DNA from: Isoptericola croceus
GTDB lineage: Bacteria > Actinomycetota > Actinomycetes > Actinomycetales > Cellulomonadaceae
Length of the DNA: 64,000 nucleotides
Reading direction: 5' to 3'
NCBI RefSeq assembly: GCF_029382255.1
Contig: NZ_JARLLG010000003.1
Location: 186,001 to 250,000 of the forward strand
The position numbers and the translations under genes are program-made. The notes under the pieces are model-generated. The model was given only the letters and a program-made list of their open reading frames with translations, ran no database searches and was not told where the DNA came from. Shown in pieces: positions 16,189 to 24,678 of this stretch (position 1 is its first letter; each line of letters starts with the position of its first letter).

Positions 16189-16386
16189 TCAGGCCCGTCG
16201 TGGGGATGCACCCGCGACCTGAAGGCCGATGATCAGGCACCCCAGCGCCGCAGCGATGCTGACGTCCCCATCCGGGGACGCCTGATCGGCGCCCTCGGCA
16301 CGGGCCGCCTCGCGCCGAAGCGATCCCGCCTGGGCGGACGGCGCTGCGATGGGGCGGATCCTGTTGATGGCCGGGTACTCGCTCAT
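16189..16386 (-). CDS. Small protein with C-terminal hydrophobic segment, upstream of merR
   Basis: 65 codons from ATG 16386, with AGGAG nine bases upstream. The N-terminal 40 residues are polar and proline/alanine-rich (MSEYPAINRIRPIAAPSAQA). Residues 42-60 (VSIAAALGCLIIGLQVAGA) could form one membrane helix. The stop is 16 bp before the MerR start, so the two are probably co-transcribed. No family is recognised. It could be a small membrane partner or signal peptide for the regulator, or a chance frame; the ribosome site and spacing favour a real gene. Confidence 0.45.
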   Translation of the reverse strand: MSEYPAINRIRPIAAPSAQAGSLRREAARAEGADQASPDGDVSIAAALGCLIIGLQVAGASPRRA

Positions 16387-17071
16387 GAGTCATCTCCTGC
16401 GGTAGCGACCGTTCTGCACGGTCGCGGTTGGGGACAACAGGTTCACATCGGTGAGGCCCGTTTCGCGTCGGTGGAAGTCACCTAAAGCCTGTCGAACAAC
16501 CTCGGTGAGTTGATCGGCAGCGTCCTTCTCGGACGTCCCTATGCCGCCGTGGTGGTGAGGTTCCCACGTCGTCCGAGCTGGTTTCGTCGGCGCGAGAGCG
16601 TCGGCCAGAGCCTTCCCGCCGGCCGGCATTGGTGATCCGGCCTCGTGCTTCGGGGTCCGTGCCTTCGTGGTCCAGCCCAGGGTGGTGCGTTCCGACCCGA
16701 CCACTGACTCATGTGCTGTCGAGCTGGCATCACGACCGTCGCCGCAGACGAGTCGCGGAGCGGCGCAACGGCGTCGGCTCCGGAGCATGCGCCGATATTC
16801 CTACCTCAGGCGCACCGGGATCACGCCGACAACCTCGGACATCTCCAAGCAGGCGCGAGGGTTCGACCGGCGCCAGCCCGCAACGGGTCCGACCAGGTCG
16901 GCCATGGCCTCGAACTAGACCAGCAGTTCCGGAAGCCCCAACGCCTGCGCCCCCTCCGGGAGCTCGAGGGTGATGAGATGGGCTCAACCTGTTGACAAGG
17001 GCGCCCTCACGCGTTGGCGAACGAGGACGCCGTGGCCTCGCCGCAGCGGAAGGGAGGCATCGCTCGGGGGT
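16387..17071. other. Gene-poor 685-bp stretch
   Basis: No convincing gene on either strand. It includes the promoter side of the small peptide/merR unit, with a perfect 7-bp inverted repeat (GCGACCG at 16405-16411, CGGTCGC at 16419-16425). Its inner half-sites GACCGT/ACGGTC resemble those of the MerR operators but with closer spacing, so an autoregulatory site is possible. On the minus strand, 16810-16990 reads HLITLELPEGAQALGLPELL and, after an in-frame stop, a further ~35 gene-like residues. This suggests a decayed gene that I cannot identify. Confidence 0.5.
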
Positions 17072-17845
17072 TCAACGCCCGCGTTCTTCGCTGATGGAGT
17101 TCGCTCCGTCGACCGTGATGAGCTGACCCGTGATGTACGACGCGCCTTCGCCGGCGAGGAACGCGATCACGTACGCCACCTCGTCCGCTGTGCCGGACCT
17201 CCCGACGGGCGTGGCCGCGCCCATCACCCGCTCGCGAGCGGAAGCGGACGCGGTATCGATCCAGCCCGGAGCGACGGCATTCACCGTGACGCCCGCCGCG
17301 GCGGTGTCGATCGCCGCTGATCGCGTCAGCCCGACGATGCCGGCCTTCGCCGCGTGGTACGCAACATCGCCGGGGTACGCGGCGACCGGCCCGGACACCG
17401 ACGACACGTTCACGATGCGGCCGTAGCCGGCAGCCTGCATGAGTCCCACCACCGCGCGGATCATCAGGAACGACGTGGTCAGGTTGCGATCGAGCGAGGC
17501 ATGCCAGTGGTCGAGGGACAGCCCGTCGATCGCGCCCGAGGCGTACCAGCCGGACATGGACGTCATCCCGGCGTTGTTGACGAGGATGTCCACGCCGCCG
17601 AACGCATCCGACGCACACGCGACGACGGCGTCCACCCCGGCCTGATCAGTGAGGTCGGCGACCACCCCCTCCGCTCGGATGCCGGCTGCGCGCAGCTCTG
17701 CGACTCGCTCGAAGATGCGATCCGTCGTCGACGTGATCACCACTCGACTCCCGTCGGCGCCGAGCAGACGTGCTGCCGCGAATCCGATTCCGTGTGCACT
17801 TCCCGCGCCGGTGATGATGGCGACTCGCTGCCTTTGCGTGGTCAT
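17072..17845 (-). CDS. Short-chain dehydrogenase/reductase (SDR)
   Basis: NAD(P)-dependent oxidoreductase of 257 residues with all classical SDR motifs: cofactor loop TGAGSAHGIG (residues ~12-21), VADLTD, NNAG, catalytic Ser in VNVSSVSGP, YHAAK (Tyr and Lys), and the C-terminal GQLITVDGAN. The substrate is unknown. ATG 17845 is backed by GGAGGG eight bases upstream; a GTG at 17884 is also in frame. It is transcribed from MerR-type site C, divergent from the CPBP gene, so it is a probable member of the local MerR regulon. Confidence 0.88.
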   Translation of the reverse strand: MTTQRQRVAIITGAGSAHGIGFAAARLLGADGSRVVITSTTDRIFERVAELRAAGIRAEGVVADLTDQAGVDAVVACASDAFGGVDILVNNAGMTSMSGWYASGAIDGLSLDHWHASLDRNLTTSFLMIRAVVGLMQAAGYGRIVNVSSVSGPVAAYPGDVAYHAAKAGIVGLTRSAAIDTAAAGVTVNAVAPGWIDTASASARERVMGAATPVGRSGTADEVAYVIAFLAGEGASYITGQLITVDGANSISEERGR

Positions 17846-17893
17846 GGCGAAACCCTCCGTCGAGCTGTGCGAACCGGACGACACTCACCGTTC

Positions 17894-17924
17894 AGTGAAG
17901 ACCGTGTGGCTGGCACAGGGTCAA
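17894..17924 (-). promoter_or_regulatory. MerR-type promoter (site C) before the SDR gene
   Basis: Minus strand: TTGACC (17924-17919), the 19-bp spacer CTGTGCCAGCCACACGGTC with dyad TGTG/CACA, then TTCACT (17899-17894). The right half-site ACACGGTC is identical in sites B and D. Predicted transcript start is near 17887, giving a 42-nt leader. Confidence 0.65.
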
Positions 17925-17963
17925 GCACCTGATCCACCGCTCCGGCGATCGGGTCGGCCCGAC

Positions 17964-17994
17964 TTGACTCCGTGGTGACAACACGGTCTGAGAT
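17964..17994 (+). promoter_or_regulatory. MerR-type promoter (site B) before the CPBP gene
   Basis: TTGACT (17964-17969), the 19-bp spacer CCGTGGTGACAACACGGTC with dyad CCGTG/CACGG, then TGAGAT (17989-17994). It starts with the same ten bases, TTGACTCCGT, as site A and the classical mer promoter. It faces away from site C, 39 bp away. Confidence 0.7.
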
Positions 17995-18032
17995 GGCCGC
18001 ACCACGCAAGAGCCTCGAACGGAGCAGAGACG

Positions 18033-18971
18033 ATGACCACCGCGACACCGACACCGACAGCCCCAGCCCCCGCCGCCGGTCAGGTACCACCCGGTGTGGA
18101 GTACCACCGGGTGCTCGCGGGTGAGGAGCGCCGGATCGGTCGCGGCGTTCTCGCCATCCTCCTGCTCATCGGCGGGTTGTTCGGCGCGATCCAGGTGTTC
18201 TTCCTGCTCGCGGAGTGGATCGACGGGCTCATCCGCCCCGACACGGCCCCCGACGTACCGGGGTACACCGCGCTGACGCTCGGCTCGGGTCTGTTCGCCA
18301 CCGCGTTGCTGATCCCCTGGAGCATGTTCATCCAGCGCTGGCTCTACGGGGTGCGCGGGCCGTCGCTCCACTCGGTGGTCTCCCGCTTCCGGTTCGACCT
18401 GTTCGGGCGCGCCCTGCTGGGAGTCTTCCCCCTCTTCCTGATCGCGTTCGCCATCACCGAGTATCTCGAGCCACGCGCGACCGTCGTGTGGTCGCACGCG
18501 GACATCATCACTCTGTTCGTCGTGGTCATGCTGCTCGTGCCTCTGCAGGCGGCGGGAGAGGAGTACGGCCTGCGAGGTCTGGTCTTCCGCGTCGCAGGTA
18601 GCTGGGCGCGCGGCCCTCGGGCCTCTCTGATCCTGGGGATCGCCGTCTCCGGCGCCGTCTTCGCGGTGATCCACACCGCGGCCGACCCCTGGTGGAACGT
18701 CATCTACGCCCTGTTCTCGGTCTCGACCGGACTCGTCACCTGGCGCACCGGCGGACTCGAGATCGCGGTCGTGATGCACGCCGCCCTCAACCTCGTGGTC
18801 TTCCTGTTCTGGTTCGTCCTGCAGGCGGATCTCGCCGACAGGTTCGACCGCTCGGCGGGCGCCGTCACGCCCGCCCTGCTCGTCCCGCTCTCCCTGGTGA
18901 TCATCGCCGTCGCGGTCGTGGTGTGGCTGCGCACACGGCGCTCCGGCCCCGCAGTAACTCCGGCGGCGTAG
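18033..18971 (+). CDS. CPBP-family intramembrane metalloprotease-like protein
   Basis: Polytopic membrane protein of 312 residues with about eight hydrophobic segments. The three CPBP (Abi/CAAX-protease-like) motifs are complete: EEYGLRG, FAVIHTAAD and VMHAALN, so catalysis is plausible. Family members process prenylated proteins or bacteriocin-type peptides; the substrate here is unknown. A proline/threonine-rich N-terminal tail precedes the first helix. ATG 18033 has GGAG nine bases upstream, and promoter site B provides a 32-nt leader. It is convergent with LuxR copy 2. Confidence 0.87.
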   Translation: MTTATPTPTAPAPAAGQVPPGVEYHRVLAGEERRIGRGVLAILLLIGGLFGAIQVFFLLAEWIDGLIRPDTAPDVPGYTALTLGSGLFATALLIPWSMFIQRWLYGVRGPSLHSVVSRFRFDLFGRALLGVFPLFLIAFAITEYLEPRATVVWSHADIITLFVVVMLLVPLQAAGEEYGLRGLVFRVAGSWARGPRASLILGIAVSGAVFAVIHTAADPWWNVIYALFSVSTGLVTWRTGGLEIAVVMHAALNLVVFLFWFVLQADLADRFDRSAGAVTPALLVPLSLVIIAVAVVVWLRTRRSGPAVTPAA

Positions 18972-18994
18972 GACCCCTCTCCCGGAGCGGAACT

Positions 18995-19058
18995 GGCCGC
19001 GCGAAGGCGACGAACACCGTTCGGTCGTGACGGCGGGCGGGTCGTCGCCTGCGCGGCC
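18995..19058. terminator. Bidirectional hairpin between CPBP gene and LuxR copy 2
   Basis: GGCCGCGC-GAA-GGCGACGA (18995-19013) pairs with TCGTCGCC-T-GCGCGGCC (19042-19058), leaving a small internal bulge and a 28-nt loop. It lies between two convergent genes. Confidence 0.5.
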
Positions 19059-19062
19059 GGGG

Positions 19063-21804
19063 TCAGGGCAGTCGCACTTCTCTGAGCTGGCGCCGCGAGG
19101 TGATGCCGAGCTTGCGGAAGATGCGACGCAAGTGGGCCTCGATCGTCCGCGGACTCAGGAACAGCTGCGCGGCGACCTCCCGCGACGTGGCGCCGGTGGC
19201 GACCAACCGCGCCACGTGCAGCTCCTGGACGGTCAGCGCGTCGGACGGCTGCGCCGTCCGCTCGCGCGGGTGTTCGCCGGTGGCCCGCAGCTCGCGGGCG
19301 GCCCGAGCGGCGAAGGCGTCCACGCCCATGTCCATCAGCAGGTCGTGAGCGGTGCGGAGCTGTTCGAGCGCGTCCTGGCGGCGGCCTTCGCCGCGCAGCC
19401 ACTCGCCGTACACCAGGTGAGCACGAGCGAGATGAGTAGCCATCCGCGTCCGCCCGAGCCGCTCGGTCGCCTCACGGTAGGACGCCTCGGCGGCAGGACC
19501 GCGTTCGAGCAGCGCCCTCGATCGCGCCTCGAGCCCGAGCGCCCACTCGGTGCCGCTGGCGCGAGCCCGCGCGCTGAGCACGTCGAGTGCGGTGGACGCA
19601 CGTTCCGGCCGGCCGGCGCGGACGGCCGCCTCGATGAGCTCGGGCAGGGCGATGCTGCTGAACGTCAGCTCGTCATGCTCGACCGGTCGCTCGGCCGCCG
19701 CGAGCGCGTCCTCGTAGTTGCCGAGCCCGTTGTGCAGGGCGGCCAGCGCGACATCGGACAGGCCGAGTGTCGCGCCTTCGCCGCGTCCGGTCGCCTCGTC
19801 GACCATCACCGCGTGCAGTTCCGCCGTCTCGGTCTGCCGGCCGCGCCATGCGGCGAGGATGAGCCGGGCGTTCGGCAGCGGCGGAGCGCCGGTCGCCTGC
19901 GTGATCGCGCGCTCCTCGGCGAGCATCTCTGCGGCGCGGGCCAGCTCGCCGGTGAGCACGAGCACCGAGGCCAGGGCGTTGAGTGCCGCAGGGAGCCGTG
20001 CCAGGGCGCCCTCGTCGCGGGTGAGCCGGACGTCGAGGGCGGCGAGTTCATAGATCGCCTCGTCGTCCCAGAGCGTGGCCGCGATGTGGCAGGCCAGCCA
20101 CAGTCGGTGACGGCTGCCGTCGTCGAGTCGGGAGGCGTGGGCGCGCAACGTCTCGAGGGCCCGCTGCAGGATGGGGACGCTCGCCTCGTAGCCCTGGACG
20201 AACAAGGTGGCCAGCCCGTCCAGCATGAGATCGACCGGCCGAGCGGGCTGCGACGGCGCGGGCGCGGTCTGAGCTGCTCTGGCGGCATGCGTCAGTTCTC
20301 CGCCGCGACCCAGCCGACCGGCGTGGAAGGACGCCTCGAGTGCGTGCAGGTAGCTGTCGCGTGACAGGTCGGCATCCAGCGGGCCGAGCGTCTCGGCGGC
20401 GTCGAGCAGCATCCGCGGCGCCTCGCTCCCCCGAGTGGTGTGGAACGCGATCTGTGCGCGCAGCAGTCCGAGGCGCGCGCGCTGGAGATCGTCGAGCGGT
20501 CCGCCCTGCGCACTGAGCAGGAGCTCGAGAGCGGTCTCCGACGCGCCGGTCTCGAGCGCGGCGTGCGCCGCCTGGAGCGACCGGCGCGCGCGTCGGTCGG
20601 GATCCGGGGAGAGCTCGGCAGCTCGGCGCAGGAACGCGGCAGCCGCCGCCGACCCGCCGCGGCTGCGCGCCCGTTCCGCAGACGACTCGAGTTCCGCTGC
20701 GACGTCCTCGTCGGGCCCGGCCGCCGCCTGTGCCCGGTGCCACGCGAGCCGATCGGGGTTGGTGCGCACGTCGGTGACCACGGCGAGCGCGGCGTGGGCG
20801 CGGCGGCGATCGCGCGGCGCTGCGGCCTGGTAGACCGCGGAGCGCACGAGCGGATGGCGGAACCGCACCCGCGTGTCGATCTCCATGAGTCCGGCAGCCT
20901 CTGCGTGCGCCGCCGCGCCACGGGCGATCTGCAGCTGGGCTGCTGCCCGCCACAGCAGCGCCACGTCGCCGGTCGGATCGACCGCGGCGACCAGCAGCAA
21001 CTGCTGCGTCGCGGCTGGCAGGCTGGTCGAACGCTGCCGAAATGCCTCCTCGATCCAGCGCGGGACGTCCGCGGCGTCGGGCCGCTCGAACCCGCCCGCG
21101 AACCGCGCGGGCGGCACGCTGAGGGGCAGTTCCAGCAAGGCGAGGGGATTCCCGCGTGCCTCGGCGACGATCCGATCGCGCACGCGGTCGTCCAGCGGTG
21201 AGCGGACCGCGGCGGTCAGGAGCGCACGCGCGTCCGCGTCGGCGAGCCGTTCCAGACGCAACTCGGGCAGCCCGGCGAGCGTGCTCGAGTCGTCTCCGCC
21301 GGTGTTGCGCGACGCGAGCATCACGGCGAGCCGCTCGGCCCCCGCCCGCCGCGCGACGAACGCCAGCACCTGGGCGGACGCCTGATCCAGCCACTGCGCG
21401 TCGTCGACGAGGCAGAGCAGCGGCCGCTCCTCGGCGGCCTCTGCGAGAAGATTCAGGGTGGCCAGCCCGACAAGGAACCGGTCGGGTGCTGTACCGCGGT
21501 GCTGGCCGAGCGCCACGCCCAGGGCGGCGCGCTGCGGCTCGGGAAGCGCGCCCGAGTGGTCCAGCAGCAGCGTGCACAGCTGGTGTACGCCCGCGAACGC
21601 GAACTGCGTCTCGGTCTCCGTTCCGACCGACACCTGCACATGGAACCCGAGCTCCTGAGCCGCCTCGGCGGCGTGCTCGAGCAGGGCCGTCTTGCCGATG
21701 CCGGCCTCCCCGCGCACCACGAGCGCGCCGCCCCGCCCGACGCAGGCGTCCGCAAGCAGCTGCTCGATCACCGCACGCTCAGTGCGCCGACCGAGGAGAT
21801 TCAT
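19063..21804 (-). CDS. LAL-type LuxR transcriptional regulator (copy 2)
   Basis: Protein of 913 residues, a paralogue of the regulator at 12148-14877 along its whole length. Walker A GEAGIGKT is at residues 32-39 and Walker B reads LLCLVDDAQWLDQAS. A helical middle region follows, and the C-terminal LuxR HTH reads LTVQELHVARLVATGATSRE then LFLSPRTIEAHLRRIFRKLG. ATG 21804 sits behind GGAGGCGGGAAG. A MerR-type operator with perfect 8-bp arms lies about 155 bp upstream, suggesting that the MerR regulator controls this regulator in a cascade. The inducer is unknown. Confidence 0.88.
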   Translation of the reverse strand: MNLLGRRTERAVIEQLLADACVGRGGALVVRGEAGIGKTALLEHAAEAAQELGFHVQVSVGTETETQFAFAGVHQLCTLLLDHSGALPEPQRAALGVALGQHRGTAPDRFLVGLATLNLLAEAAEERPLLCLVDDAQWLDQASAQVLAFVARRAGAERLAVMLASRNTGGDDSSTLAGLPELRLERLADADARALLTAAVRSPLDDRVRDRIVAEARGNPLALLELPLSVPPARFAGGFERPDAADVPRWIEEAFRQRSTSLPAATQQLLLVAAVDPTGDVALLWRAAAQLQIARGAAAHAEAAGLMEIDTRVRFRHPLVRSAVYQAAAPRDRRRAHAALAVVTDVRTNPDRLAWHRAQAAAGPDEDVAAELESSAERARSRGGSAAAAAFLRRAAELSPDPDRRARRSLQAAHAALETGASETALELLLSAQGGPLDDLQRARLGLLRAQIAFHTTRGSEAPRMLLDAAETLGPLDADLSRDSYLHALEASFHAGRLGRGGELTHAARAAQTAPAPSQPARPVDLMLDGLATLFVQGYEASVPILQRALETLRAHASRLDDGSRHRLWLACHIAATLWDDEAIYELAALDVRLTRDEGALARLPAALNALASVLVLTGELARAAEMLAEERAITQATGAPPLPNARLILAAWRGRQTETAELHAVMVDEATGRGEGATLGLSDVALAALHNGLGNYEDALAAAERPVEHDELTFSSIALPELIEAAVRAGRPERASTALDVLSARARASGTEWALGLEARSRALLERGPAAEASYREATERLGRTRMATHLARAHLVYGEWLRGEGRRQDALEQLRTAHDLLMDMGVDAFAARAARELRATGEHPRERTAQPSDALTVQELHVARLVATGATSREVAAQLFLSPRTIEAHLRRIFRKLGITSRRQLREVRLP

Positions 21805-21956
21805 CAGCTTCCCGCCTCCGCCCGCCCGAACCGGCATCCGTTTCCGGATGAGGCGATTGTCTCCGGTGCGACGCGCGCCCGCCACGTGTGCGGGGGCCGT
21901 GGGCCTGTCGGGTGCGATGGCGGACCTGGAGGCACACCGTTCGATCGTGTGGGCGT

Positions 21957-21987
21957 CGAGCAGACCGTGTCCACGCCACACGGTCAA
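21957..21987 (-). promoter_or_regulatory. MerR-type promoter/operator (site D) before LuxR copy 2
   Basis: Minus strand: TTGACC (21987-21982) and the 19-bp spacer GTGTGGCGTGGACACGGTC, forming GACCGTGT-N7-ACACGGTC with perfect 8-bp arms. The downstream -10 (TGCTCG, 21962-21957) is poor, so activation would be strongly required. The leader to ATG 21804 would be about 145 nt. Confidence 0.6.
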
Positions 21988-22003
21988 CCACCATCGACCC
22001 CAA

Positions 22004-22027
22004 CCCCGACCCCGACCCCGACCCCGA
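22004..22027. repeat. (CCCCGA)4 microsatellite
   Basis: Four exact tandem copies of CCCCGA, directly upstream of promoter site D. It is non-coding and a possible slippage tract. Confidence 0.7.
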
Positions 22028-22037
22028 ACAGCAGAAA

Positions 22038-22065
22038 GCCGGACCCACGAAATCGTAGGTCCGGC
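22038..22065 (-). terminator. Rho-independent terminator of the tRNA-Pro gene
   Basis: GCCGGACC (22038-22045) pairs with 22058-22065, with inner ACGA/TCGT pairing around AA. On the minus strand it is followed by TTTCTGCTGTT, a T-rich tail, 30 bp after the tRNA 3' end. Confidence 0.7.
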
Positions 22066-22094
22066 CGTCCTCGATGTCCTGAGACATCACACTG

Positions 22095-22168
<74 letters not shown>

Positions 22169-22289
22169 TCCGGCCCGTTCACGACGGTAGCACCGCCACG
22201 ACAAACCGGTTCGACCCCGGAGGGCCGACCGAAATACTACCCCAGACCGGGCGCCGCTCGTCCACTCGCGACGCCCGGTGTGTGAGGGG

Positions 22290-22784
22290 TCACCCGATGT
22301 CGGCCACCACCGTGGAACGCACCGACCGCACCACCCGCGCTGTCGCCAGCGCGGCAGCCGTCGCCTCGTACCCCTTGTCCTCCGAGGAACCGGGGAGTCC
22401 GGCGCGGTCCAGGGCCTGGTCCTCGTCGTCGCAGGTGAGCAGGCCGAACCCGACGGGGACCGTGTGGTCCAGCGCCACACGGTTGAGACCTTCGGTGGCG
22501 GCGGCGCACACGTAGTCGAAGTGCGGCGTGCCGCCCCGGATGACGACGCCGAGCGCCACGACGGCGTCGAAACCGGCGGCGGCCGCGGCCTGCGCAGCTA
22601 CGGGCAGCTCGAACGAGCCCGGGACGCGCAGCACCTCGGGCTCCACCGCGTGGTCCCGGCAGGCTCGCAGTGCGCCATCGAGGAGACCGTTCATCACGGT
22701 GTCATGCCAGGAGGCTGCCACGACGGCCACCCGCAGGTCCGAGCAGTCCGTCGCCTGGGTGCTGGGCGCCCCTGCGCCGCTCAT
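22290..22784 (-). CDS. ribH: 6,7-dimethyl-8-ribityllumazine synthase
   Basis: Condenses the ribityl-pyrimidine with 3,4-dihydroxy-2-butanone 4-phosphate in the penultimate riboflavin step, normally as an icosahedral or pentameric assembly. The protein has 164 residues. Motifs are [31 protein letters not shown] and [15 protein letters not shown], with the catalytic His in the last. ATG 22784 overlaps the ribBA stop (ATGA). It is the last gene of the FMN-riboswitch-controlled operon. Confidence 0.95.
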   Translation of the reverse strand: MSGAGAPSTQATDCSDLRVAVVAASWHDTVMNGLLDGALRACRDHAVEPEVLRVPGSFELPVAAQAAAAAGFDAVVALGVVIRGGTPHFDYVCAAATEGLNRVALDHTVPVGFGLLTCDDEDQALDRAGLPGSSEDKGYEATAAALATARVVRSVRSTVVADIG

Positions 22785-24079
22785 CGGGCGGCCTCGGGCA
22801 GGACGGGGTGAGTGGTCACGGATGCTCCTTCGGGTTCGAGGTTGGGCAGGTCGTGCCCCATGCGGTCCCGCTTGGTCCGCAGGTAGGCCACGTTGTCGGG
22901 CGCGGGGTGGATGGCCAGCGGCACGCGTTCGGCCACCGCCACTCCCCCGGCACGCAGTCCGTCGACCTTGGCCGGGTTGTTGGTCAGCAGCCGCACGTCG
23001 GTCACGCCGAGGTCCCGCAGCACGTGCGCGGCCGCGGTGTACTCGCGCGAGTCGACGGGCAGCCCCTGGGCGAGGTTGGCGTCGATGGTGTCGTGGCCGC
23101 CGTCCTGCAGGCTGTAGGCGGCGAGCTTGGCGACCAGCCCGATCCCCCGGCCCTCGTGCCCCCGCACGTAGACGACGACGCCGCGGCCGGCCTCCTCGAT
23201 CGCCCGCAGGGCGGCGTCGAGCTGAGGGCCGCAGTCGCACCGCAGCGAGCCGAACGCGTCGCCGGTGAGGCACTCGGAGTGCACCCGGACCAGCACGGGC
23301 TCACCACCGTCGAGGTCGGCGAGCGCCCCGGCCACGAGCGCCACGTGCTCGTCGCCGGTGACCCGGTCGCGGTACCCGACGGCGGTGAAGGTCCCGTGCC
23401 GGGTGGGCAGGCGAGTGACGGCGAGGCGGTCCACGAGCACCTCGGTCAGTCGCCGGTAGGCCATCAGGTCGGCCACGCTCAGCAGCTCCAGGGAGTGCTG
23501 GGCCGCGAACTCGCGCAGCGCGGGCAGCCGCATCATCGTGCCGTCGTCGTGCGTGATCTCGGCGAGCACACCGGTGGTGCCCCGCCCGGCCAGGCGTGCG
23601 AGGTCGACGGCAGCCTCGGTGTGCCCCGTCCGTTCCAGCACACCGCCGTCGCGGGCCCGCAGCGGCAGCACGTGCCCGGGCCGCGTCAGGTCGGTCGGGA
23701 CGGCGTCGGCCGAGGCGAGCGTGCGGGCGGTGAGCGCCCGGTCGGCGCCGGAGATACCAGTGGTGACGCCGTCGGCTGCGTCGACGGTGATCGTGTACGC
23801 GGTGCGGAACGCGTCGCGGTTCTCGGCCACCATCAGCGGCAGGCCGAGCCGGTCCAACGTGGCGCCGTCCGCGGCGACGCAGACCAGCCCGGAGGTGTGC
23901 CGCACGGTGAAGCCCATGAGCTCGGGGGTGGCAGCCTCGGCGGCGAAGATCAGGTCACCCTCGTTCTCGCGGTGCTCGTCGTCGACGACGACGACGGCGC
24001 GCCCCGCGGCCACCGCGGCGAGGGCACGCTCGACGCGCTCGACCAGCCCGACCTCGACGGCGGCCGCGGCCGCGCTCAC
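22781..24079 (-). CDS. ribBA: Bifunctional DHBP synthase / GTP cyclohydrolase II
   Basis: Catalyses both entry reactions of riboflavin synthesis: ribulose 5-phosphate to 3,4-dihydroxy-2-butanone 4-phosphate, and GTP to the diaminopyrimidine. The protein has 432 residues. The RibB half (~1-215) has [11 protein letters not shown] and the acidic-loop signature; the RibA half has the zinc cysteines in [18 protein letters not shown] and the catalytic [12 protein letters not shown] 24079 overlaps the ribE stop (GTGA), and the stop overlaps the ribH start, so the operon is tightly coupled. Confidence 0.95.
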   Translation of the reverse strand: MSAAAAAVEVGLVERVERALAAVAAGRAVVVVDDEHRENEGDLIFAAEAATPELMGFTVRHTSGLVCVAADGATLDRLGLPLMVAENRDAFRTAYTITVDAADGVTTGISGADRALTARTLASADAVPTDLTRPGHVLPLRARDGGVLERTGHTEAAVDLARLAGRGTTGVLAEITHDDGTMMRLPALREFAAQHSLELLSVADLMAYRRLTEVLVDRLAVTRLPTRHGTFTAVGYRDRVTGDEHVALVAGALADLDGGEPVLVRVHSECLTGDAFGSLRCDCGPQLDAALRAIEEAGRGVVVYVRGHEGRGIGLVAKLAAYSLQDGGHDTIDANLAQGLPVDSREYTAAAHVLRDLGVTDVRLLTNNPAKVDGLRAGGVAVAERVPLAIHPAPDNVAYLRTKRDRMGHDLPNLEPEGASVTTHPVLPEAAR

Positions 24080-24678
24080 GAGGCCACCGCCGTCGTCGCG
24101 AGCAGCCGTTCCACGTGCCGGGCGAGCACGTCCGTCTCCAGGTTGACCTGCTCCCCCACCGCCCGGGCGCCGAGCGTGGTGCGCGCGAGCGTCTCGGGGA
24201 TGAGGCTCACCGCGAACCGGTCGGCGCCGGCGTCGACCACGGTGAGCGAGACGCCGTCGACGGCGATCGATCCCTTGACCACGACGTAGCGGGCCAGGTC
24301 GGCGGGCAGCGAGACCTCGACGACCTCCCACCGCTCGCCGGGGGTCCGTGCGAGCACCGTGCCGACGCCGTCGACGTGGCCCTGCACGATGTGCCCGCCG
24401 AGGCGGCCGGTCACGGGCAGCGCCGGCTCGAGGTTGACCCGGTCGCCCGGGGCGAGTGCACCGAGCGAGGTGCGCTTCAGTGTCTCGGCCATGAGGTCGG
24501 CGGTCCAGGTCTCGCCGTCGAAGGCGGCCACCGTCAGGCAGCAGCCGTTCACGGCGATGGAGTCGCCGAGGCGGACGCCGTCGAGCACGTCGGCGGCGGC
24601 GATGGTCAGGCGGGCGGCGTCGGCGCTGGTCTCCAGCGCGCGGACGATGCCGAGCTCGGTCACGATGCCGGTGAACAT
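24076..24678 (-). CDS. ribE: Riboflavin synthase, alpha chain
   Basis: Dismutates two lumazine molecules into riboflavin. The 200 residues form two repeated lumazine-binding barrels: [10 protein letters not shown] with NGCCLTV in the first half, and [12 protein letters not shown] with DGVSLTV in the second. Length is normal. The ATG overlaps the ribD stop by four bases. Confidence 0.95.
   Translation of the reverse strand: MFTGIVTELGIVRALETSADAARLTIAAADVLDGVRLGDSIAVNGCCLTVAAFDGETWTADLMAETLKRTSLGALAPGDRVNLEPALPVTGRLGGHIVQGHVDGVGTVLARTPGERWEVVEVSLPADLARYVVVKGSIAVDGVSLTVVDAGADRFAVSLIPETLARTTLGARAVGEQVNLETDVLARHVERLLATTAVAS

Noticed and set aside
16539-16995. Several overlapping small frames on both strands
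   Set aside because: None has a convincing ribosome site, family match or composition like its neighbours; they are treated as a decayed region.
19006-19036. A further MerR-like site near the CPBP 3' end
   Set aside because: It only shares ACACCG-type bases within a terminator hairpin; it has no TTGAC at the right spacing.
22004-22027. Hexamer repeats considered as a CRISPR or iteron array
   Set aside because: The unit is only 6 bp with no spacers; a simple microsatellite.
22670-24289. A 539-codon open frame opposite ribBA
   Set aside because: Antisense shadow of the riboflavin operon; no family features.
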